Part shown: positions 56,242 to 64,000 of the stretch, piece after piece
Numbering within the stretch: the stretch's first letter is position 1
How the letters are laid out: the number at the start of each line of letters is the position of its first letter
Source of the DNA: Solirubrobacteraceae bacterium
GTDB lineage: Bacteria; Actinomycetota; Thermoleophilia; Solirubrobacterales; Solirubrobacteraceae
Length of the DNA: 64,000 nt
Direction of reading: 5' to 3'
Assembly: GCA_024711025.1 (NCBI GenBank)
Contig: JANJTP010000032.1
Coordinates: 22,231 to 86,230 of the forward strand
Position numbers and translations under genes: made by a program
The notes under the pieces: model-generated
The model's database searches: none
What the model was told of the DNA's origin: nothing
Seen by the model: the letters and a program-made list of their open reading frames with translations, nothing else

Positions 56242-57044
56242 CGCGCCACCTTCTCCTCGCGCAGCTTCTCGGGCGACTTCGCCCGCAGCCACGGCGGGGC
56301 CGTGGTGCCGAGCTTCGCGACGAGATACAGGTGGAAGCCCATGAGCGCCGCGATCGCGCCCGGCACGAGCATCATGTGGATCGCGTAGAACCGCGACAGC
56401 GTGGTGGCGCCGAAGTCAGGGCCGGCGCGCAGGAAGTCCGAGAGGTAGGGGCCGACGAACGGGCCGGTTCCGTTGATGTTGACGCCCACGATCGTCGCCC
56501 AGTAGGAGCGCTGGTCGAACGGCAGCAGGTAGCCGGTGAACGACATCGTCATCGTCAGGATCAGCAGCACGACGCCGATGACCCAGTTCAGCTCGCGCGG
56601 GTACTTGTAGGCGCCGAAGAAGAACGTGCGCCCCATGTGCAGGAAGACGAGGATGACCATCACCGACGAGCCCCACTTGTGCATGCCGTGCACGAACTCG
56701 CCGAGGAAGACCTCGTTGTTGATGTTCCGGATCGAGTCGTAGGCGCCGGTCGCCGACGGGTCGTAGTACATCGCCAGGAACACGCCGGTGACCGCCTGGG
56801 CCAGGAAGGCGAACATCGTCGCCGAGCCGAGCGTGTAGAACCAGTTGGTCCCCTTGGGGACCTTGCGGAACATCATCCAGCGCGCGCCGCCGGAGAGCGA
56901 GGTGCGCTCGTCGATCCAGCCGATCGCGGAGGTGCCGGCCTCCCGGCCGTGTTCGCGAGGCGTCTGCGGCCCGTAGGTCTTGCCGGGGCGCTTGGGCGCC
57001 GGGCGGCCGGGCATCGGGGGCACTGGGAGCTTTAGCTTTGGCAT
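56238..57044 (-). CDS. qcrB: Cytochrome b6-type subunit of menaquinol:cytochrome c reductase
   Basis: The 268-residue protein has four core spans and the paired haem ligands His122/His136 (14 apart) and His223/His238 (15 apart), the b6-type spacing. A Pro/Lys-rich cytoplasmic extension of about 40 residues precedes the core. It holds two b haems and the quinone sites of the bcc complex. It lies 6 nt after the Rieske gene. Confidence 0.94.
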   Translation of the reverse strand: MPKLKLPVPPMPGRPAPKRPGKTYGPQTPREHGREAGTSAIGWIDERTSLSGGARWMMFRKVPKGTNWFYTLGSATMFAFLAQAVTGVFLAMYYDPSATGAYDSIRNINNEVFLGEFVHGMHKWGSSVMVILVFLHMGRTFFFGAYKYPRELNWVIGVVLLILTMTMSFTGYLLPFDQRSYWATIVGVNINGTGPFVGPYLSDFLRAGPDFGATTLSRFYAIHMMLVPGAIAALMGFHLYLVAKLGTTAPPWLRAKSPEKLREEKVAR

Positions 57045-57050
57045 GGCGGG

Positions 57051-57722
57051 CTAGGTGCCGGGGAGCTTGCGCATCGAGGGTCGCGACGGGTACATGTACT
57101 GGCCGACGCCGTCGAGCGGCTCGCCCGGGTCGCGGGGCGAGAAGCGCTCGAGCTCGCTGTTGACCGAGAAGCGCCGGCCGATCTGCACGGTGCCGTTCTC
57201 GACCCGCGTGTAGAAGCGGTCCAGCGGGCGGACCGGCGGACCGCCCGCGACCTTGCCGACGAAGTCGTAGACGCCGCCGTGGCACGGACAGATGAAGCGC
57301 TGGGCGGCGGCGACGAAGTTGATCGGGCAGCCCAGGTGCATGCACGCGCTCGAGATCGCGATGAACTCGTTGTACTGGTCGCGCGGCTCGGTGTCGACGT
57401 CGGGGTTGAAGCGGCGGACGAACACGGTCGACTTGCCGACGTCCCCGATCCGCGGCTCGATCGTGATCGTGCGCGGCAGGTAGGTGTCCGGGGTGAAGTC
57501 GGTGGCCTTGCCCACCGGCTGCCACGGCTGCTCCTTCTCCTCGAACACCGGGCCCAGCGCGAAGCCCGCCGCCGGCAGGACGATCGCGGCTGTCGCCACG
57601 GCTCCGGCGGTGTGCACCGTGCCGGTCATGAAGCGCCGGCGGGTAACCGTCTCGCCTTCGAAGGCGCCCGGGATCTGGCGGTCGGCTGTGTACTTGCTCT
57701 TCGCGGTCTTGCGTTCGGCCAT
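57051..57722 (-). CDS. qcrA: Rieske iron-sulfur protein of the bcc complex
   Basis: The 223-residue protein has a twin-arginine motif, TRRRFMTG, before its single membrane anchor (about 36-58), so it is a Tat substrate. The 2Fe-2S boxes are CMHLGC (from Cys127) and CPCHGG (from Cys145), giving two Cys and two His ligands plus the disulfide pair. It takes electrons from menaquinol on the outside. The tatA and tatC genes lie 4.5 kb away on the same strand. Confidence 0.95.
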   Translation of the reverse strand: MAERKTAKSKYTADRQIPGAFEGETVTRRRFMTGTVHTAGAVATAAIVLPAAGFALGPVFEEKEQPWQPVGKATDFTPDTYLPRTITIEPRIGDVGKSTVFVRRFNPDVDTEPRDQYNEFIAISSACMHLGCPINFVAAAQRFICPCHGGVYDFVGKVAGGPPVRPLDRFYTRVENGTVQIGRRFSVNSELERFSPRDPGEPLDGVGQYMYPSRPSMRKLPGT

Positions 57723-57759
57723 GGGGCTGTTCCAGCGTCGGGCGGCGGTCGGCGCGCCG

Positions 57760-58362
57760 CTACAGGGCGCGAACCTTATCGTCCGTCGAGGCTGCGGTGA
57801 CGCCCGGCTCGCCCGCGAGATGCGTCGGCGGCCGACCGGCCCGCGTCCACGCGGCGGCACGCAGCGCCGCCGCGGCGCCCGGCTCGCCGCGCGCGGCCGC
57901 CGTCGCGGCCGCCGCGAGCTCGGCGCAGGAGCCCCAGCCGATCGCGATCGCGCCCGCCTCCCAGGCCACGCCCGGAAGCTCCTCGTCGCCGTGCGCCTGG
58001 GCGCGCGCGCAGAGTGCGATGACGCCGGCCAGCTCACGTACCGCGTCGATGTCACCGCGCTCGGAGAGCCAGGCCAGGCCCAGCGCGTAGAGGCGGTCGC
58101 CGGCGAGCAGGGCGAGGTCGCCGTCCGCGGCGTCGAGCAGCCGCGAGCGCCCGTGGTGAAGCAGATGGCCCTCGTGCGCCGCCTCGACGACGGCGGCCAG
58201 GACGGCGGGGTCGCCCGCGGCCCGCGGCCCGGAGGCGACGAGCGAGGCGAGATCGGGGTCGTTCGGCGGCACCACCGGGCCATCGGGCAGCAGCGCCGCC
58301 GCGAGCAGTCCGCCGTCGGCGCGCAGCGAGTCCGCCACACGGCCCAGCGCGGCCGCCCTCAC
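57760..58362 (-). CDS. HepS-like protein, putative prenyl synthase partner subunit
   Basis: The GTG at 58362 overlaps the hemL stop and gives 200 residues of all-helical character. The segment DLALLAGDRLYALGLAWLSE followed by RGDIDAVRELAGVIALC closely recalls the core of Bacillus heptaprenyl diphosphate synthase component I (HepS), where LxVLAGDYxxxLYYxLL precedes DIxxIRxLAxxI. There are no Asp-rich catalytic motifs, as expected for the regulatory subunit. The gene lies upstream of the qcr, menG and HepT-like genes. The match is by eye and needs a profile search. Confidence 0.6.
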   Translation of the reverse strand: MRAAALGRVADSLRADGGLLAAALLPDGPVVPPNDPDLASLVASGPRAAGDPAVLAAVVEAAHEGHLLHHGRSRLLDAADGDLALLAGDRLYALGLAWLSERGDIDAVRELAGVIALCARAQAHGDEELPGVAWEAGAIAIGWGSCAELAAAATAAARGEPGAAAALRAAAWTRAGRPPTHLAGEPGVTAASTDDKVRAL

Positions 58363-59654
58363 GCGATCTCCGCGAACGCCGCGGCGGCGACCTCGAGCGT
58401 GCGCTCGACGTGCTCGGCGTCGTGGCTGAGCGACGGGAACCACGCCTCGAACTGCGAGGGCGGCGGGTAGACGCCACGCGCCAGGAGCTGGCGGCACCAG
58501 AGCGCGTAGCGCTCGACGTCGCAGCGCTGCGCGGCGGCGTAGTCGCGCACCGGCTCGTCGGCGAAGAAGACGGTCAGCAGGCCGGTCGTCCAGGCGATCT
58601 GGACGGGCACCGAGCCCGCGGCGTCGCGCAGCCCGTCGGCGAGCGCGTGCGTCGTCGCGTGCAGCCGCAGGTAGGCCTGCTCGTCGAGCTGGGCGAGAGT
58701 CGCCAGGCCGGCGGCGACCGCGAGCGGGTTGCCGCTCAGAGTGCCCGCCTGGTACACGTCGCCGACCGGCGCGAGCTGCTCCATGAGCGCGCGCGAGCCG
58801 CCGAACGCGGCGGCCGGCAGGCCGCCTCCGAGCACCTTGCCCATGACCGTCAGGTCGGGCAGGACCCCGGTCAGCTCCTGCGCGCCGCCCGGCGCGACGC
58901 GGAAGCCGCTGATCACCTCGTCGAAGACGAGCAGCGCGCCGCTCGCGCTCGCCCGCTCGCGCAGCAGCTCGAGAAAGCCCTCGCACGGAGGGACGAGGCC
59001 CATGTTGGCCGGATACGGCTCGGCGATGATCGCCGCCAGCTCGTGCTCCTCGGTGGCGCGTACGAGCGCGTCGACGTCGTTCCACGGCACGATCACCGTG
59101 TTGGCCGTCGCGGCGGCCGGCACGCCCGGGCTCGACGGCAGCGACGCGGTCGCCAGACCGCTGCCGGCCTGGGCCAGCAGCCCGTCGACGTGGCCGTGGT
59201 ACGCGCCCGCGAACTTGAGCACCTTCTCGCGACCGGTCGCCGCTCGCGCCAGGCGGAGGGCGCTCATCGCCGCCTCCGTGCCGGAGCTCGTCATGCGCAG
59301 CATCTCGACCGACGGGACCCGGCGCGAGACCTCCTGCGCGAGGTGGACCTCACCGGCGGTCGGAGCCCCGAACGTCGTGCCGCCGGCCGCGGCCTCCACG
59401 ACGGCCTCGAGGACGACCGGGTGCGCGTGGCCGAGGATCAGCGGGCCCCACGAGCAGACGTAGTCGATGTAGGTGTTGCCGTCGACGTCGATCAGCTCCG
59501 GCCCCTTGCCGCGCTCGACGAACAGCGGGTCGCGACCGATCGCGCGCATCGCGCGCACCGGGCTGTTGACGCCGCCCGGCAGGTAGCGCACCGCCCGGGC
59601 GTACAGCTCCTCGGAGCGCGTGTCGCGCAGGGAGACGGTCACGGCTCGTCGCAC
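58359..59654 (-). CDS. hemL: Glutamate-1-semialdehyde 2,1-aminomutase
   Basis: The 431-residue class III aminotransferase-fold enzyme begins with LYARAVRYLPGGVNSPVRA, the HemL signature, and has GTEAAMSALRLARAATGREK, VFDEVISGFRVAPGG and the PLP Lys in LTVMGKVLGGGLP. It forms 5-aminolaevulinate in the C5 pathway. A second GTG four codons in is possible. It overlaps the HepS-like gene and follows the siroheme decarboxylase gene by 7 nt. Confidence 0.96.
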   Translation of the reverse strand: MRRAVTVSLRDTRSEELYARAVRYLPGGVNSPVRAMRAIGRDPLFVERGKGPELIDVDGNTYIDYVCSWGPLILGHAHPVVLEAVVEAAAGGTTFGAPTAGEVHLAQEVSRRVPSVEMLRMTSSGTEAAMSALRLARAATGREKVLKFAGAYHGHVDGLLAQAGSGLATASLPSSPGVPAAATANTVIVPWNDVDALVRATEEHELAAIIAEPYPANMGLVPPCEGFLELLRERASASGALLVFDEVISGFRVAPGGAQELTGVLPDLTVMGKVLGGGLPAAAFGGSRALMEQLAPVGDVYQAGTLSGNPLAVAAGLATLAQLDEQAYLRLHATTHALADGLRDAAGSVPVQIAWTTGLLTVFFADEPVRDYAAAQRCDVERYALWCRQLLARGVYPPPSQFEAWFPSLSHDAEHVERTLEVAAAAFAEIA

Positions 59655-59661
59655 GGCCGGC

Positions 59662-60756
59662 TCACACGCCGGCGTGCTCGCGCTCCCACGCGCGGAAGTC
59701 GTCGGTGAAGTAGAGCAGCCGGACCTTCTTGAACTCGGTGCTCGAGTAGAGCGTCGCGCGGTCCTGGACCTCGGGGATCTCAGCCTGGATCGCGTCGAGG
59801 ATCGCGTCGCACTCCTCCTTCGAGCGCCCGTGGGCCATCGTGAAGATCTGGAATGGCCAGTCCGGGTAGGTCGGGCGCTGGTAGCAGTGGGAGATCCCCC
59901 GGAACGCGGCCATCCGCGGGCCGATCTCGAGGATCCGGTCCTCGGGCACCTGCCAGACGCCCATGCCGTTGGCGCTGAATCCGGCGCGCCGATGGAACAG
60001 GATCGCGGCGACGCGTCGCAGCAGGCCGCGCTCCTGCATGCCGCGCAGGTGGGCGAGCAGGTCGTCGACGGACATGCCGAGGCGCTCCGCGGCCGGCGCC
60101 CACGGCTCGGGCGCGATCGGAAGGTCGCCCTGCGTGGCGCGGATGACCTCGCGGTCGAGCTCGTCGAACGGCTGCTTCTCGAGCTCCGCGGGCGGCACGG
60201 CGACGCCCGGCGATGCCAGCGTCTTGGTGTCGCCCTCCATCTCGAGGTCCATCCGGATCTTGAAGAGCTTCAGCGTCGGGAGCTGGCGGATCGACTCGGC
60301 CCCGGTCAGATCCTGGAGCAGGTCGAGCGTGCCCTGCAGCCCGAGCGTCGAGTCCTCCTCCACGGCGATCGTGAACCACATGTTGAAGTCGTTGTTGCGC
60401 AGGTAGTTGTGCGATACGCCGGGATGCGAGTTGATGATCGTCGCCGCGCGCCAGGGATGCTCCGGGTCGACCTTCGCCGCGACGAGCATCGAGCCGTAGC
60501 CGAGGGCGCGCGTGTCGTAGATCGGGGTGACCTGGCGGATGATCCGGTCGTCCAGCAGCCGCCGCAGGTCGCCGAGCAGCTGCTCCTCGGGTATGCCGAC
60601 CTTGTCGGCCAGCACCGCGTACGGGCGATCCGTGTCGAGCGGGAAGGCACCCTGGGCGAGGTTGAGGATGCGGCGGTCGAGGTCGGTCAGCGGCACGGCG
60701 GCACCGTGCTTGCGACTCCGCAGCTTGGGGGTCGCTGTCAGGTCTCCTGAAGCCAT
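59662..60756 (-). CDS. ahbAB: Siroheme decarboxylase, AhbA-AhbB fusion (Lrp/AsnC-like fold)
   Basis: The 364-residue protein has two tandem Lrp/AsnC-like modules. The first (about 20-175) has an HTH-like segment and NSHPGVSHNYLRNNDFNMWF; the second (about 195-364) has FSANGMGVWQVPEDRILEIG and ISHCYQRPTYPDWPFQIFTM. These His/Tyr/Arg-containing blocks are diagnostic of AhbA/AhbB and NirDLGH siroheme decarboxylases rather than of amino-acid-responsive regulators. It removes two acetate carboxyls from siroheme. Neighbours hemB and hemL support a tetrapyrrole role. It overlaps hemB by 19 nt. Confidence 0.82.
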   Translation of the reverse strand: MASGDLTATPKLRSRKHGAAVPLTDLDRRILNLAQGAFPLDTDRPYAVLADKVGIPEEQLLGDLRRLLDDRIIRQVTPIYDTRALGYGSMLVAAKVDPEHPWRAATIINSHPGVSHNYLRNNDFNMWFTIAVEEDSTLGLQGTLDLLQDLTGAESIRQLPTLKLFKIRMDLEMEGDTKTLASPGVAVPPAELEKQPFDELDREVIRATQGDLPIAPEPWAPAAERLGMSVDDLLAHLRGMQERGLLRRVAAILFHRRAGFSANGMGVWQVPEDRILEIGPRMAAFRGISHCYQRPTYPDWPFQIFTMAHGRSKEECDAILDAIQAEIPEVQDRATLYSSTEFKKVRLLYFTDDFRAWEREHAGV

Positions 60757-61718
60757 CGGGCGGCGTCCTTGGCGTGGTAGGTGATGACGATGTCCGCGCC
60801 GGCGCGGCGGATCGCGGTGAGGGTCTCGAGGACCGCCGAGCGCTCGTCGAGCCAGCCGGCGAGCGCGGCGGCCTTCACCATCGCATACTCGCCGCTGACG
60901 TTGTACGCGGCGAGCGGCAGGCCCGTGGCCTCGCGCAGGCGCGCGACGACGTCGAGATAGGGCAGCGCCGGCTTGACCATGACGAGGTCGGCGCCCTCGT
61001 CGATGTCGAGCAGCGTCTCGCGCAGCGCCTCGCGCGCGTTGGCGGGGTCCATCTGGTAGCCGCGCCGGTCCCCGTGGGCGGGGCTCGAGTCGGCGGCCTC
61101 GCGGAACGGCCCGTAGAAGGCGCTGGCGAACTTGGCGCTGTAGGCCATGATCGGGGTCTCTTCGAAGCCGTCCTCGTCGAGCGCCTCGCGGATCGCGCCG
61201 ACGCGCCCGTCCATCATGTCGCTCGGCGCGATCAGGTCGGCGCCGGCGCGCGCCTGGCTCACGGCCGCGCGAGCCAGCAGCTCGAGCGTCGCGTCGTTGC
61301 GGACGGAGCCGTCCTCGTCGAGCAGCCCGCAGTGGCCGTGGCTCGTGTACTCGCACAGGCACAGATCGGTGATCACGATCAGCCCCGGGCAGGCCTCGTG
61401 GATCGCGCGGGTCGCCTGCTGGACGATCCCGTCGTCGTCCCAGGCGCCGCTGCCCTGCTCGTCCTTCTCACGAGGGATGCCGAACAGCAGCACCCCGGAG
61501 ATGCCGAGCGCCTGCGCCTCGATCGCCTCTTCGACGGCGCCGGCGAGCGGCTGCCGGGCCACGCCCGGCATCGCGTCGATCGGCGTGGGGGTCGCGAGGC
61601 CCTCCTCGACGAACAGCGGCAGCACGAAGTCGGCGGCGCGGAGCTGCGTCTCGCGCACGAGGCCCCGCAGTGCGGGGGTGCGGCGCAGCCGGCGCATGCG
61701 GGTGGCTGGAAAGCCCAT
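60738..61718 (-). CDS. hemB: Delta-aminolaevulinic acid dehydratase
   Basis: The ATG at 61718 (TACCAT 8 nt upstream) gives 326 residues. The Cys-rich zinc site reads TDLCLCEYTSHGHCG, and the active-site Lys residues are in MAYSAKFASAFYGPF and LVMVKPALPYLDV. It condenses two 5-aminolaevulinates to porphobilinogen. It heads the run hemB, ahbAB, hemL and beyond. Confidence 0.96.
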   Translation of the reverse strand: MGFPATRMRRLRRTPALRGLVRETQLRAADFVLPLFVEEGLATPTPIDAMPGVARQPLAGAVEEAIEAQALGISGVLLFGIPREKDEQGSGAWDDDGIVQQATRAIHEACPGLIVITDLCLCEYTSHGHCGLLDEDGSVRNDATLELLARAAVSQARAGADLIAPSDMMDGRVGAIREALDEDGFEETPIMAYSAKFASAFYGPFREAADSSPAHGDRRGYQMDPANAREALRETLLDIDEGADLVMVKPALPYLDVVARLREATGLPLAAYNVSGEYAMVKAAALAGWLDERSAVLETLTAIRRAGADIVITYHAKDAARWLQET

Positions 61719-61802
61719 GCCCCCCAATGGTACGACCGCGACCCCCAACGGGCCGACCGAGGCGCAGGGCACCGCGCACAGGCGATCCGCGACACTGGAG
61801 CG

Positions 61803-62606
61803 GTGAGCGAAGGCGCGGCCACGATCCTGTTCGTCGGCGACGTGGTCGGCGGCCTCGGCCGTCGCACGCTGCTGACGGCGCTGCCGGGGCTGCGCGAGCG
61901 GCTGGAGCCGACGTTCGTCGTCGTCAACGCGGAGAACATCGCGGGCGGCGTGGGCATCACCCCCAAGCTCGCCGACGAGCTGCTCGCCTCGGGCGTCGAC
62001 GTGATCACGCTCGGCAACCACGCCTACCGGCGCCGGGAGATCCTGCCCTACCTGGACACCCACGAGCGGATCCTGCGCCCCGCGAACTACCTTCGGGCCC
62101 AGCCGGGCCGCGGCACCTGCCTGGTCGAGCGTGACGGGTTGCGGCTCGGCGTCGTCAACCTGGCCGGCAACCTCTTCCTGCGCGCAGGGCGACCGGTGTT
62201 CGCGGAGGCGGACGCAGCCGTCGGAGAGCTGCTGCGCGCCGGCGCGGACCACGTCCTCGTCGACATGCACGCGGAGGCGACGAGCGAGAAGGTCGCGATG
62301 GGCTGGTACCTCGACGGGCGCGTCAGCGCCGTCGTCGGCACGCACACGCACGTTCCGACGGCCGACGCGCGCGTCCTGCCGGGCGGCACCGCCTATATCA
62401 GCGACGTCGGCATGACCGGCCCGCGCGGCGGCGTGATCGGCGTGCGGCGCGAGCAGGCGATCGAGTCGTTCGTGACCCAGATGCACGTGTCCTTCGACGT
62501 CAGCGACGAGGACCCCTGGCTCAACGCGGTCGTCATCCGCTGCTCGGAGCGACTGCGGGCGCAGGCGATCGAGCAGCTGCTCGAGTCGGTGCCGGCGGGA
62601 CGCTGA
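61803..62606 (+). CDS. YmdB-family metallophosphoesterase
   Basis: The GTG at 61803 gives 267 residues. Metal-binding motifs are LFVGDVVGGLGRR, VVNAENIAGG, TLGNHAYRRRE, DMHAEATSEK and VVGTHTHVPTAD, the exact arrangement of the TIGR00282/YmdB family. Members hydrolyse 2',3'-cyclic nucleotides and control biofilm versus motility decisions in Bacillus. It is divergent from hemB, and its 3' end overlaps the next gene antisense by 74 nt. Confidence 0.92.
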   Translation: MSEGAATILFVGDVVGGLGRRTLLTALPGLRERLEPTFVVVNAENIAGGVGITPKLADELLASGVDVITLGNHAYRRREILPYLDTHERILRPANYLRAQPGRGTCLVERDGLRLGVVNLAGNLFLRAGRPVFAEADAAVGELLRAGADHVLVDMHAEATSEKVAMGWYLDGRVSAVVGTHTHVPTADARVLPGGTAYISDVGMTGPRGGVIGVRREQAIESFVTQMHVSFDVSDEDPWLNAVVIRCSERLRAQAIEQLLESVPAGR

Positions 62607-64000
62607 CCTCGGCGAGCGGGGCCTGGGGCGCCACGCGCCCGAGGAACGCGATCAGCGCCAGCGGAGCCAGCCAGACGAGGTAGGTGTAGAACCAGTACGT
62701 CGTCGCGAGCTGCTCGAGCGCGAGGATCGCCCCGGCGAGCGCCGCCAGCCCGACGACGTCGTCACGGCGCGGCAGGAAGGCCACGAGCGCCGCCGCCGCG
62801 ACGAGCGCGACCTGGATCGCGCGCTGGACGACCCGCCAGCCATCGCCGTAGAAGCCCCAGGGCGAGAACGGCGCATCGCGACCGGCCTGATAGCCCACGG
62901 TGCGCTCCCAGACGGTCGCCGGGTCCGAGCGCCACAGCGCGATCGCCACTCCCAGCAGCGCGACGGCGCCGGCTCCGACGGCGAACAGCGCGAGCGGGCG
63001 AGCGACGGCGCCGCGGCGCAGGTCGTGCGCCGCGAAGAGCGGCAGGAGCGCGAGCGGGGCGAGCTTGGTCAGGCCCGCGGCGGCGATGGAGGCGCCGCGC
63101 GCGAGCGGCCGCGCGTGCAGCCAGATCGCCAGCAGCACGAGCGCCGCCGGCAGCGCGTCGTTGGCCCCCGAGTTCGTCGTGTAGATCGTGAAAGGGAAGG
63201 CGCACCAGGCGTAGGCGAGCGCGACGCCGAGCGCGACGCCGCGCAACCGCCGGCCGATCAGGAAGAGCAGCGCCACGCATGCCAGGTCGAAGGCCGCCGC
63301 GGCCGCGTGTGCCGCGGGCAGTGCGTCCCAGCGGCCCTGCCAGGGCCAGATCAGCTCGAACGGGACGTAGGCGAGGTACAGCAGCGGGCCGTACGTGTCG
63401 CCGTGCGCGTTGTCGGACGGGAAGGCCCCGTAGAGCTGGCGTCCATGAGCCAGCTTGTCGGCACCGATCACGCCCGAGTAGCCGACGTCGATGACGTTGC
63501 CGTCGACGATGTTGAGCCCGACGCGAAAGCCGATCAGGAAGAGCGTCGCGACCGCGAGCACAGGCCACGGGACGAGCAGGGCCGACGTCGGCGCAGGTCG
63601 CGGGCGGCGCCGCAGGCCGACGTACCCGAGGCGCGCCGCGAGGTAGGCGAGCAGCGGCGCGCCGAGGGGGACCGACAGGCCCAGGTCGGCGGCGTTGAAG
63701 AAGGCGAGCGAGGCGCTGAAGCCGACCAGCGCCAGCAGGTCGAGGTGCAGCAGCCGCAGCGGCCTGCGCGGGTCGACGAACGGCGCGACGAAGAGCAGGC
63801 AGAGCGTGATCCAGACCCAGGGGGAGTTGACCGAGCGGCCGAACGCCCCGGGATACCCGCGCGCCATCGTCCAGGCGACCTGGAAGCCGGTCCACGACTC
63901 GGTGACCAGGCCGGTCCCGGGATCGACGTAGGCCTGGGCGACCTGCCGGCGCTCGCGCCCGGCGGTCCACAGGTCGACGACCCAGCGGCCGTCCTTGCGG
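62533..64000 (-). CDS. Polytopic membrane glycosyltransferase-like protein, 3' part
   Basis: The reading frame is open to the window edge, so the start is outside; the ATG at 63867 is internal. The visible part begins with a PepSY-like exported segment (DLWTAGRERRQVAQAYVDPG, then SWTGFQVAWTMARGYPGAFG), followed by about 11 spans. VGYSGVIGADKLAHGRQLYG and TYGPLLYLAYVPFEL contain the loop His and Asp residues seen in DUF2029/GT87-type mannosyltransferases. It may use a polyprenyl-phosphate sugar on the outside; the donor and acceptor are unknown. Confidence 0.65.
   Translation of the reverse strand, partial: RKDGRWVVDLWTAGRERRQVAQAYVDPGTGLVTESWTGFQVAWTMARGYPGAFGRSVNSPWVWITLCLLFVAPFVDPRRPLRLLHLDLLALVGFSASLAFFNAADLGLSVPLGAPLLAYLAARLGYVGLRRRPRPAPTSALLVPWPVLAVATLFLIGFRVGLNIVDGNVIDVGYSGVIGADKLAHGRQLYGAFPSDNAHGDTYGPLLYLAYVPFELIWPWQGRWDALPAAHAAAAAFDLACVALLFLIGRRLRGVALGVALAYAWCAFPFTIYTTNSGANDALPAALVLLAIWLHARPLARGASIAAAGLTKLAPLALLPLFAAHDLRRGAVARPLALFAVGAGAVALLGVAIALWRSDPATVWERTVGYQAGRDAPFSPWGFYGDGWRVVQRAIQVALVAAAALVAFLPRRDDVVGLAALAGAILALEQLATTYWFYTYLVWLAPLALIAFLGRVAPQAPLAEVSVPPAPTRAAARSPAPAVAPSSG

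Noticed and set aside
59662..60756. Lrp/AsnC amino-acid-responsive transcription regulator
   Set aside because: The protein is a tandem fusion with the siroheme-decarboxylase blocks and sits between hemB and hemL, which fits AhbAB much better.

Overview
The window is a high-GC actinobacterial chromosome segment. Gene content fits the class Thermoleophilia (Solirubrobacterales-type): a TreT trehalose synthase beside a GT20 glycosyltransferase, a b6-type cytochrome bcc complex, a siroheme-decarboxylase fusion, a Gly/Ala/Arg-rich proteome, heavy GTG start use, and many starts only 6-10 nt downstream of a TAnnnT -10 hexamer (leaderless transcripts). The assignment is inferred from gene content; no 16S gene is present. 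Genes are tightly packed, and many neighbours overlap by 4 nt (ATGA or GTGA).

Layout. 1-5484: the 5' part of a superfamily II helicase gene (minus), then a plus-strand series of thioredoxin-like protein, GNAT acetyltransferase, GalT-like enzyme, AEC transporter, D-aminoacyl-tRNA deacylase, an unknown acidic protein and a nitroreductase. 5546-11805: a complete dipeptide/oligopeptide ABC importer operon (minus). 12143-16567: an FAD-linked glycolate-oxidase-like enzyme, then a three-gene copper cluster (double cupredoxin, two-domain multicopper oxidase, single cupredoxin). 16644-20325: tRNA-Arg(CCU), pyrE, L,D-transpeptidase, CPBP protease and a HAD hydrolase. 20384-24720: MscS channel, class A PBP, infA, thiL. 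24662-26809: a FlgM-like fragment and an M28-like membrane protein lacking recognisable zinc ligands. 26851-32948: a two-component system with an HtrA protease, then TreT and the GT20 enzyme. 33647-39463: the rpsF, ssb, rpsR, rplI, dnaB cluster with an overlapping DnaC-like ATPase, then purA.

39452-44497: a sugar-nucleotide locus (hexapeptide acyltransferase, Gfo/Idh oxidoreductase, UDP-sugar 6-dehydrogenase, UDP-HexNAc 2-epimerase, class IV aminotransferase). Its enzyme types correspond step by step to UDP-ManNAc(3NAc)A synthesis, but the aminotransferase is of a different fold from the usual one.

45112-50645: a 5.5-kb integrative element in tRNA-Lys(CUU). It is bounded by a perfect 50-bp direct repeat, has TGTTGCCT arm-type repeats inside each end, and carries an integrase, an excisionase-like protein, an XRE regulator, a RepA-like AAA ATPase, small overlapping ORFs and a secreted-protein gene partly copied in a ~460-bp tandem duplication. 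No transfer, capsid or terminase gene is visible. It is the best candidate for an undescribed system here.

50737-64000: a TPR-like membrane protein, TatC and TatA; a zinc-ribbon protein; then a long minus-strand run encoding a HepS-like protein, Rieske protein, cytochrome b6, a cytochrome b/c fusion, MenG, a HepT-like prenyl synthase and, upstream, the tetrapyrrole genes hemB, fused ahbAB and hemL. The run links quinone side-chain synthesis, quinone methylation, the quinol-oxidising complex, haem precursors and the Tat exporter needed by the Rieske protein. A YmdB-like phosphodiesterase and a truncated polytopic glycosyltransferase-like gene end the window.
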